From assembly GCA_015179025.1 (NCBI GenBank), contig WHUX01000153.1:1-64000 (forward strand): a stretch of 64,000 bases of DNA, given 5' to 3'. This stretch comes from Terfezia claveryi (lineage: Eukaryota > Ascomycota > Pezizomycetes > Pezizales > Pezizaceae). A model generated the notes under the pieces. The model did no database searches. It saw only the letters and a list, made by a program, of their open reading frames with translations, and was not told where the DNA came from. This document shows, piece by piece, positions 33,366 through 41,970 of this stretch (within the stretch, counting starts at the first letter, position 1; each line of letters begins with the position of its first letter). The position numbers and the translations under genes were made by a program.

Positions 33366-34093
33366 TAGTGTTGCTGAGGCTGGAGTTGTGGGAGACAGGG
33401 TGCTGGCCTAAACGGGGGGTGGTTGCGAAGTCGGAATATCTGCTGTTCCACTTGGGAAGCTTGGTCAATCAATTCATCAAGGGTTTTAGCTTCTGGGAGG
33501 CTGACTATAGCCTGCTGGATTTCGTCATTTAGCCCTTCCTAGAATTGCTCCAGTTTAGACTAGTCATTCTATCGAACCTCCACTGCCAGTCTCGAGAATT
33601 CTACCATATAAGTGGACAGATTGATGTTTTTCTGCTGGAGGGCTCGGAGGGCCCTACTGGCAGTGCCAATGGCATTGGGGTTCCTGAACGCCCTATCCAG
33701 GATTGTGAAAAGGGCTGAGATATCATTGAGCTTGATTCCGGTTTCAAGAATGTATGGCTAGATCTGGTCATAAACTATCCCCTCCAGCAAGGCGAAAACA
33801 TATGCCAGTCAATATTATTTCAATGGGAACCTGGCAGAATCCCCATTTAGCTTAAGGTTGACTGCATTCTTCTAGGCTCATAAATGAGCCCAGTCCCCAT
33901 TGAACTTAGGGAGTCTTAGAATACTTTCAGTCTTGTTGCTATTGGCTGCTGTTAGTATTGTGAGATTTCCTAGAGCACGGCTAAAGTTTTGGACTATAGT
34001 CCGTTCATTGGCCAGAGCAAGGTTCACATAGTCGAGATCCATCTGGAGGACTATGATTTCTTTATTAGTGGATCTCAGCTTTCATTCTGCCAT
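33366..34093 (-). pseudogene. Element E gag
   Basis: The reading starts at ATG 34092-34090 (MAE-KLRSTNKEIIVLQ, one stop at codon 4). It passes through a capsid-like region: LRLPKFNGDWAHL, IKLNDISALFTILDRAFRNPN, LSTYMVEFSRLAVEVR and LPEAKTLDELIDQASQVEQQ. At least eight TAG or TGA stops lie in the frame. It is the gag of the minus-strand element whose pol lies at 30885-32560. The A-family LTR at 34101 abuts its start in the opposite orientation. Confidence 0.75.
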
Positions 34094-34100
34094 GGCCAAG

Positions 34101-35437
34101 TGTAATGGAGAACGTTGTTTCATTACTTATATAATTGATTATATACTTTTGTATTTCCTATATTACTACTATGTTATGTAACTAAGCCTCTCGGTTGAAG
34201 GACTAGCCTTCTACCACCTCCTATTGCTTTATAAGCGTCCATAGCATGCGGAATTTGCCATGGGAAGTTCCATGGCACTTGCTATATGAAGACACCCTTA
34301 TTATGGCCGCGTGACCTCTGTTTAAGGTGTGTGACTCATTACTATGGCCACATGACCATTGTTTAAGGCGTGTGACTCATTACTATGGCTACATGACCCC
34401 TTTTGTATAGCGTGCGCACCGAGGCGAGTTTTCCCCGCGCCGACTCGCCAAGACTCGCGCCGACGGCCGAGTTTTGCCCCACCCTCCAACTCGGCGAGTT
34501 GGCTACACAATTCTCTGGAAAACTCGCGCCAGCGCCGAGTAGCCGACGAGTACTCGCCAAGCCTTTTTGTTACGCAGAATAGGCTGGAAGCCTACCCTCG
34601 CCGACCATATATACCTGGAAATCATGCATTCGCGGCTTATATATATACATGAAATTCGTGCATTCGCGGCTTATATATACACATGGAATTCGTGCATTCG
34701 CGGCTTATATATATACATGGAATTCGTGCATTCGCGGCTTATATATATACATGGAATTCGTGCATTCGCGGCCTCTATATATATGTAAATCTGGCATTCG
34801 CGGCCTCTATATATACATGGATTCGATATATACTAGCCGCGAATGCACGAACTCCATGTACATATATAAGCCGCGAATGCATGATTTCCATGTATATATA
34901 TAAGCCGCCAATGCACGAATTCCATGTATATATATAAGCCGCGAATGCACGAATTCCATGTATATATGGGCGGCGAGGCTAGGCTTCTAGCCTATTCCCC
35001 GTAACAAAAGGGCTTGGCGAGTACTCGCGAGTAGCCGGCGAGTCGGCGCGAGTTGGCTTCTCATGGATTGCCATCGGCGCGAGTCGGTGTCGAGTAGGAA
35101 AAATAGTTGGCAAACTCGCCTCGACTCGGGCCGATGCGCACACTACTTTTGTATAGCGCACCACCTTCTGGTGTGCCACCCTTTATTGTATTTATTTCCT
35201 TAGTCATCAGATCTCAGAGGAGTATAAATAGGCCGCTGGATTCCCTCTGGAATCCATAAGAAAGACAAGAAGCAACCAAGCAAGCACTCAAAGCAAGCAA
35301 GCCTATATTCCGATCAGATCAAGATCATATAGCTTAGATAGCACAAATCATATAAGATAGATTACACCAGTTAATTACTGTTCCCTTCGGGAACGTCCCA
35401 CATAGTAATCTCCCTACCCTTCTGAGGTCTTACCTCC
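34101..35437 (+). repeat. Truncated A-family LTR split by C2
   Basis: It starts TGTAATGGAGAACG, the reverse orientation of the LTRs of element A, and follows them to TCTGAGGTCTTACCTC (35437), where similarity stops about 90 bp short of a full LTR. The 738-bp C2 element plus its 8-bp duplication interrupts it at 34408. No internal region follows. Confidence 0.88.
34408..35145. mobile_element. C2: second 738-bp palindromic hAT-like element
   Basis: It has the same length as C1 and differs from it at two positions that I can find (C for T near 34626, G for A near 34927). The ends are TAGCGTGCGCA and TGCGCACACTA, with an 8-bp duplication CTTTTGTA (34400-34407 and 35146-35153). It sits inside an A-family LTR. 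Confidence 0.93.
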
Positions 35438-36595
35438 ATCAGCAACGAGTTTATTTGCGCCAGGTGCACCAGGTGCACCTGGCGCTCTATTGCAGAACTA
35501 AGCCTTGTGACGCACTAGTGTTCCATGTTCCCTTCCTGGCGTACCTCTGGTGCTTCCAACTCCCTGAACCACCATGTTACCTTTACACTGTTTCTACCAC
35601 GGTATCTATGCATACCTCTTTCCCTATAACATCCCAGCGTTATCCGCTTTGCTAAGTTTCCAATCCAACGTTTTGCGTTCCCCTCATTCCGCTTCAGCCT
35701 CACTTCTCTTCTACTCCTACCTCTGTCTCTTGACTTTGCAAGCATGCGTTCACCCTTTGCATTCTCCTGCATTCGCCCAACCTATTCTCCTCCTTTTCCT
35801 GTTGTCACTCACATATCTCACCGTCCCAACTCGATATGCACACAATCCGCTCCTTAAAGTTACACCTCCTATCCCGCGTCTTCCTGGCTTGAACTTCTCC
35901 CTATTGTCTTTGTGATGTTTTCAATCCGACACATCACGTTCCTAAGTTTCCCTTCCTACAATTCTCCTTCTGAAGTTTTTAATGCGACATATCGCGTTTC
36001 TAAGTTCCCCTTCCTAACAATTGCTCTTCTGATGCTTGTGATTTAATTTATCTTCGTTCTAAATCGATCACTCATTCTTGGCACAAACACGAGGTTTTCT
36101 TTGTTTGACTTCTATTTTCCATGACTAAAAAACACATTCCGAACCTCATGGCCACACCTACAAACTACCACCAAATGAAATCCAACGCGCTGCGTCCTCC
36201 CCCCTCTCACCCGATTATATCCACGTCCCAGCCACAAATTACTCAGTAATAAAAAGCACAGTGAGAGAAACATGTAGAGAAAAACATGTGGAGTGAAACA
36301 CAGAGAGAAACAAGCAAGCGACAAGAGAAAAAGAACTAATATCGACCGACAAGAAAAACAAAACCAATTACCATACGGAGACAGAACTAACTGGGAACTG
36401 ATCTAGGAAAACCCTTCCTCCCCCTACTATATTCGCTTCCAGTCCCTATCCGACGTGTTCAGTTACTCCGTATCCGCTCCGTCGAAATTAATGTCCAAAT
36501 CCCGCTCCCGCTGTCCAAATCTCCACCCTCTTCGTCTATATCTCCACTCTCCTCCAGTTCATCATCAACAATCGGGTCCAATGGCCCTGCCAACT
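35438..36595. other. Non-coding, pyrimidine-rich stretch
   Basis: No convincing gene is seen. A palindrome GCGCCAGGTGCACC..GGTGCACCTGGCGC lies at 35459-35488 next to the LTR breakpoint. A 61-bp unit (TTTCAATCCGACACATC and following) is imperfectly duplicated at 35919-36040. The short ORFs have no recognisable content. Confidence 0.5.
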
Positions 36596-37940
36596 CTACG
36601 GAAGAATCTCTAATTGGCTCCCTTCACGACGGCGTTTGTGTGCTGGCACATTCAATCTGTCGTACGAGTGCTCTAGCTCCTTTCTCAATTCTGCCTCATA
36701 TTTGGCTTCATCTTCGACCTGTGGTGCGTCAACGGGTTCTCGTTCCAAAATCCTTACTTGAGCTGCAATTCGACGTGCCAGGTCAGCCTTGATGTTATTC
36801 ACAATAAGCTCCTGTATTACTTTTGGATGTATCTCCCATGTATTCTTGAGTCTCTCATATGTGCCTGTTTCACGTTAGTCATTTTCCAACGCAGTGAGTA
36901 CTTTCGCCCCTCATTATAGGTCATGCACAACTTACACCAGGCAGTCTCATATTTAAACTCCTGCATCACCGGAGCAATCTCGCCCTTCCTCCATGCCTTC
37001 AAACTATGACCATGGCTGATGCCACAAAGCATATGAAGACACCATTTATCTTATTTAGGAAATCTGGGTCCCTATTCCCCTGCATTTTTGAGCCCTGGAA
37101 ATACCGCTGATATATAATCGCAACGATCTCCTCGGCGCGGAAGCGACCCTTGAGTTCCTGTCCGACTATTAGCTTGGATCTTGGACTATAAGGCTACTCG
37201 TACTGGGATCTGCAACTCCATCAACTTACGCTGCGACTGCTTTGCCTACAGATGAATCGATCCCCATCTAGCAAGTACTCAACCTGGGTCTTCATGCTTT
37301 CCTTTGGTAACCGGCCAATATCATACACCCTCGTGATGCTGGCTCGACATTCAAATATAAGATGTGATCTTGTTCGGGATTGTACAGCTTTGAGCTGTTT
37401 CCAATTAGCAAGCCGACGCAGCAAAACGGATTTGGTACTATACAAAGGTATCCACCTCCTTTACTCGTTCCACATAGCGTGGCTCCGTTTGGGCCTTGGA
37501 CCAAGCATGCTGTATCAGCAGGAGTATTTCCCCGGGTGTTAACAGTGGTTTCCTGTATAATGTGTATTTTGTCACAATCTTTTTTGCGGTGCTGGCAAAG
37601 GGTTGCAAAACACTGGGAATCGCCGAAAATGCTCGCGTGCCTTTTCCAACGCCTGGCGCGAGCACAGCAGCGTCAACGAGTGTTTCCTCGTCTGAATCGG
37701 ACGAGGAATCGGACGAGGATTCATTTCCGTTATCCTACGTTGGAATTAGCTTACAATGTAGCCAAAATATTACAATCCACATTCCTCTTCATCGAACAAG
37801 ATTTCATTCCTGTATGCAACCCCAGTTTCAATTCTTGGCCGTGGTCCAATACCAGGAGCTATTGCTTGGGAGGCCTTGCGTTTACGGCTTGCCTGCCCTG
37901 CTGGCAGAGGGGCTTGTTGAGAGGATGATTTTCGAACCAT
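36596..37940 (-). pseudogene. DUF6532-type gene, multi-exon, apparently degenerate
   Basis: The likely start is ATG at 37940 (MVRKSSSQQAP), followed by a Ser/Asp/Glu-rich segment (about 37735-37680). The conserved body includes VLQPFASTAKKIVTKYTLYR, an intron (GTATAG..AACAG), RSHLIFECRASITRVYDIG, LLDGDRFIC, another intron, FRAEEIVAIIYQRYF, DFLNKINGVFICFVASAM and LKAWRKGEIAPVMQEF. An intron with branch TGACTAACG precedes TYERLKNTWE and a coil ending at 36596. The pattern resembles the fungal domain of unknown function DUF6532. Reading-frame breaks near 37765 and 37027 suggest decay or a wrong exon model. The role is unknown. Confidence 0.55.
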
Positions 37941-38038
37941 TGTAGAGGAAAGACTCGCACAGAAGGTTTGGAAGGGTAAAATTCCAATGCACAGCGTTCA
38001 ATGCCTTTATTAAAAACTCAAATTGCTAACTAAATCCA

Positions 38039-38110
38039 CCCCCCAAAAAAATCCCGACAACCACCCCCCAAAAAAATCCCAACGACCACCCAAAAAAAAA
38101 ATCCCAATGA
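38039..38110. repeat. C/A-rich short tandem repeat
   Basis: A 22- to 24-bp unit of the form CCCCCCAAAAAAATCCCGACAA repeats about three times with decay, between the DUF6532-like gene and the 409-codon ORF. Confidence 0.7.
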
Positions 38111-38190
38111 ACAGACCCTGGCACAGACCTCTGTGCCTGCCTCCACATACCAACCTTATCCCAAAGCCCTCCATGCCTCATTGGCTACCC

Positions 38191-39420
38191 TTACTCCTTC
38201 ATCATGTGCCGCCTGTCGCCTCGCCCTGCGAGTATTCCTATCCGCCGGGGGAGCTGCAGGATCCACTTCCAGCATAGCTCGCATAGCCTCATTCCGGCAG
38301 CGGTCGGACCCCTGGCTAGCACCATTTCCCTGCCATTCTCCGGTTGGGGATCCAGTCCCTGCTGGATATTCCACCCCTCAGAGTCGGAATTGTAGATCTC
38401 CTCAGCTGGGTACTTTTCCTGCTCCTTCCTCTTCATTGCACGCAAAGCTCTCTTTTGCCTCTTAATCCGCATCCTGATCTTTAGCTTCCGCGCTTCGAAT
38501 CCCTCCTGCGTGCGAGGGAATGTACGCTTTGCAAAGCCGGCAAGATTTCGACTCAAAGAGTCGGAATCCTCCGCAGGGTCCATATACTCCTCTGCTGGAT
38601 CAAGGAAGTCAGCCTCGAAGTATGCACCATCGTCTGCCGGTGGACTGTCCGCAACCGGAGGCACCAAAGCTGGATCCCTATAAAGGATAACTTGTACCCG
38701 AACAGGTTTTGACGAGGTTAGCTCTAAAAAGGCTTGCACCTCTTCGTCGGTTTGCAGACGTGTGGCAGGAGGGATTGCGTTGCCTGGGCTTGGGTTCTCT
38801 AGTGCCCCATAGATAGCCCGCACCTTCCTCCCCGCTGGGATTCTTTCTCGGATCTTGTCCACAATCTCTAAAAGAGATGCCGATCTCAAAATAGCAACAC
38901 AGTTGCTCGGAGCTTCATCCCATTTATACTCCCTACTAACATTATCCTGTACCTCATTGCCGCGGGCTGGATCGATGAGGAATAGTCTTACAGGCTTTCG
39001 GAAGCCCTCCTGACCATTGTCCTCTGCATTTCGACCAGTTGCGTCGGCCCCCCCAAACTGGACATCTGGAGCATTAGCAGCCAGGTTTGCTACTTGGGCT
39101 AATGCGTGCCCCCGCTCTGTGTCTCTGGCCTTTTTGAGCACGTCTTGCAAAATCTTATCGAGAGCAGTCTCAGCTGCTCTTTTGATGGCCGCTGCCCCAT
39201 TTTGGATTAGGGCAATTCCGGATGCAGGCAGCCCAGTCTCCTGCTGGGCATAGGTTTTGAATTGATGCCAGAGGGCATTACCAGCCTGCCTTTTCCCCGT
39301 TATCTCATTAGTCCGTGCCCACCCCTTGACCCCGTTCCTCCATTGGGAGTACCGGGGGTCATGCTCCCCCCACCCCAATAGTGCTTTTGCCTGGCTAACT
39401 TCTTGCGCTGCGGATGGCAT
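38191..39420 (-). CDS. Hypothetical protein, 409 aa, intact
   Basis: This is the longest undamaged non-transposon ORF in the window. Its start ATG is at 39420. Visible features are an Ala/Gln-rich helical N-terminus (residues 1-130), a compact middle (about 140-255: [54 protein letters not shown]) whose spacing recalls a PB1 or ubiquitin-like fold, an acidic Pro-rich linker, and a strongly basic helical segment ([27 protein letters not shown], about 310-340). It is not recognised. It lies head-to-tail with the DUF6532-like gene 250 bp downstream, so the two could form one unit or belong to one mobile element. Confidence 0.6.
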   Translation of the reverse strand: MPSAAQEVSQAKALLGWGEHDPRYSQWRNGVKGWARTNEITGKRQAGNALWHQFKTYAQQETGLPASGIALIQNGAAAIKRAAETALDKILQDVLKKARDTERGHALAQVANLAANAPDVQFGGADATGRNAEDNGQEGFRKPVRLFLIDPARGNEVQDNVSREYKWDEAPSNCVAILRSASLLEIVDKIRERIPAGRKVRAIYGALENPSPGNAIPPATRLQTDEEVQAFLELTSSKPVRVQVILYRDPALVPPVADSPPADDGAYFEADFLDPAEEYMDPAEDSDSLSRNLAGFAKRTFPRTQEGFEARKLKIRMRIKRQKRALRAMKRKEQEKYPAEEIYNSDSEGWNIQQGLDPQPENGREMVLARGPTAAGMRLCELCWKWILQLPRRIGILAGRGDRRHMMKE

Positions 39421-39639
39421 TTAGACGAACTACGTTGGAATTTTAGATACCCCCGTTAGAAACTATGCTTTAAAGGTACTTACGTTATTTATGTTGTTAG
39501 TTAATTAGGTGTTAATGAAATGGGAAGTGGTGATGGCGGGAAGGTATTCAAGTTGTGATCGCGGGAAGTATTGTGAATAGTTAATGAGAATAATTGATTC
39601 ACGGATCTATGGGGGTATTTATGGACTCTACGAAGTTGG

Positions 39640-39836
39640 ACATAAGAGTAGGCCATGTTTGCTTGGTCGGCAATCAACATGGCCAGTCACTCCAGTTCTG
39701 TATGGCCTGCATAAGGCCATGACCTTTATGTTAATTATTGGACATGTTTGCTTCAAGCGGTCGGCAATCCACATAGCCATCTATGGCCTGCATAAGACTA
39801 TGACCTGCATAAGACTATGACCTTTGTGTTAATATC
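39640..39836. repeat. Imperfect direct repeat, about 90-100 bp
   Basis: Two diverged copies share CATGTTTGCTT, GTCGGCAATC and TATGGCCTGCATAAG; the second also doubles a GACTATGACCTGCATAA word. No gene is seen. Confidence 0.6.
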
Positions 39837-40081
39837 TAGCACCTGTGTAACGACTTTCAAAAGCCCTCCAACCTTGTAAGTTGGAATCTGAGTGTACTAC
39901 ATACTTTCTGTTGTGCGTGGATGTTGTGACACTACCGTATTTCGTAGCATATGGTAAACAGAAGTAGAGTGCACAACAGCGAAATACAAATAACCGCGGC
40001 ACAATAGAAAGTATGCAATACACGCAGATTCCAACTTACGAGGTTGGAGGGCTTTTGCAAGTCGTTTACAAAGGTGCTAGA
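39837..40081. mobile_element. Fold-back element (MITE-like), 245 bp
   Basis: It starts CTAGCACCTGTGTAACG and ends in the inverted counterpart CGTTTACAAAGGTGCTAG. Nearly the whole length is one inverted repeat, including AAAAGCCCTCCAACC..GGTTGGAGGGCTTTT. No ORF or clear target duplication is seen. A decayed copy of the AAGTTGGAATCT part lies at about 40270-40300. Confidence 0.75.
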
Positions 40082-40518
40082 CTCAAGTTATTTGGTAGTG
40101 CAATCCCAAATCTAAGCCTGTTTAGAAAGCAGCTTGTACCCCTTCTAGTAAATTTCCTAAGTCAGAAAGACCTAGGACATTGCATATGTATGTGATAGCA
40201 CTACTACCGAATATTAATAATTCATTTAGAGCCACTGTATCAAGCCCCTGTTGCAGAAGTCATCCGACCACTTAAGTTGGAATCTAAGTGCGCTAAATAT
40301 GCTGTTGTCTTGTAGATCTTTGTAATACCTAGCGGTACATGCCACTCACATCAATTCCTTCCCAATTAGGTATGAGACTATTGAGACCATAGCACTGACA
40401 CGGGTTTGATTTGCCCCCCCCCCCAAATCTCTTAATACATATAAACCTATTCTCCTCAACATTCGCAATACATTAATTGCTATTATTGACTATTAGCTAT
40501 TCTGCCACTACTATCATT

Positions 40519-41418
40519 ATGCCTTCACGTCAACCTCGCCAGAAACTGATGTTCCCACCACCAGAGCTATCTCCAAAAGATAGTACTAATAGGTATGTCC
40601 TACTTAGCTTAGCAAAGAAACCCCCTTTGGTTGAGAAAGCCCCCCTTTGGTTGAGAAAGCCCCCCTTTGGTTGAGAAAGCCCCCCTTTGGTTGAGAAAGC
40701 CCCCTTTTGGTTGAGAGCCCCCCTTAGGAGACCCCTTTGGAGTGAGAGCCCTCCCATTAGAGTGAGAGTCCTCCCATTGGAGTGAGAGACCTCCCATTGG
40801 AGCGAGAGCTCTCCCATAATTGGAGCGAGAGCCCTCCCATAATTGGAGCGAGAGTCTTAGTCCTAGCTAATATTTTCTTAGTATTAATGAAGACCCAACG
40901 AAGACATTATATAGAACACGAAGCCGGCGTAAGCGGATAGCTCCTCTCCAAAGTGTATCGGAATTAACTACCGATGTTGAGGATATGGAGGAGGATATGG
41001 AAGTACCACCCACGTCGCCATCACCACATGGTAAGTGAGCAAAGAAACGTTTAGAGTCGGATTATCTATAACTAGCAATGAATTAGAGAACCAAGAAAAT
41101 ATGCCACTCGCAGTCCTATTTCCAACCCCTCCCGTGCCTCCGCCGACCCCAATGCGTCCCCTAACTCCAGTAGCTCCTCCAAATCTAGCTTCTCCTCAAT
41201 CTGCAAAGTCAAATCAGAGGCAGCGGATAAGACAACGGCTAAGACAACGGCATGCCCGTTGCGAACGTCTACGGAAACGTAGTCAGAGAGGAAGGATGAG
41301 GGAGGAAAGGATTGATGATTTGGGCGATGGAAGAGTCAATATCAAGGTTCATGCAGGAAGTGATTCTTTTGTTCAGGTTGGAAATTGTAGTTTTATTAAA
41401 GGGGGAGAGCAAACATAA
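40519..41418 (+). CDS. Small three-exon gene, basic protein of about 175 aa
   Basis: My model has exon 1 at 40519-40592 (MPSRQPRQKLMF), intron 40593-40881 (GTATGT..TTAG), exon 2 at 40882-41030 (KTLYRTRSRRKRIAP, then an acidic VEDMEEDMEVPP), intron 41031-41113 (GTAAGT..GCAG) and exon 3 at 41114-41418 with stop TAA. All phases agree. The protein is Arg-rich (RQRIRQRLRQRHARCERLRKR) with a Pro-rich middle, suggesting a nuclear or nucleic-acid-binding role; that is only inference. It ends 550 bp upstream of the Plavaka transposase and might be its accessory gene or a host gene. No family is recognised. Confidence 0.5.
40612..40858. repeat. Tandem repeats inside intron 1
   Basis: A 20-bp unit GAGAAAGCCCCCCTTTGGTT repeats five times (40618-40710), followed by a 21- to 23-bp unit with GGAGCGAGAGCCCTCCCAT in about five copies. 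The C-runs make G-rich clusters on the minus strand. The 95- and 62-codon minus ORFs here are repeat artefacts. Confidence 0.85.
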
Positions 41419-41970
41419 TAAACTATGAGAGTGTTCCAACTAGTGAAGTCGGAACTTGTATCCAGTGAAGTATTGCCTTGGGCAGCCCTGAACTCGGCAA
41501 AGAAGTGGCATGGTTGAAGTGAGGGTCATAGATAGGACCTTAACCAAGGATAGGAAGCACCCCAGCCTCATCTTGTTGTTCTTGCCAGCGTGATCGCAGT
41601 GGCTTCAGTTGGCTGATCGCGGCGTTGAATTTAGACGCAACAAGATGAAGGTAAGAGCTCTCCCGACTCCAGAGGTAGAGGGCAGTCTCCATGGTAGAGG
41701 GAAGTAAGGAAGGATGCGAAGGTTGTGTATTTGGTGTGGGTAGAAGGAAGAAAGTAAGTAGAGAGAAGATTAGGAAGGGGGGTGGGGCCAAGGGTATCGT
41801 GCGCAGTCGATCTTGGCAAAATCCAACGCATCACGTCGGATAGGATTCTTTATTCAGTGCAATCGGAGCCTTGGCACTTACGAAGCTTATTCCCTGAGAT
41901 TCTGTTAATGAAAATATTACACCACAAATCTGTCTCTTACAACATTTTACAACCTCCGTGACGTTTCAAA

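Noticed and set aside
34101..35437. LTR at 34101 as the 5' LTR of minus-strand element E
   Set aside because: It is in the opposite orientation to E and belongs to the A family.
40530..40817. 95-codon minus ORF with repeated Gly/Gln/Lys phrases
   Set aside because: It is produced by the 20-bp tandem repeat in the predicted intron.
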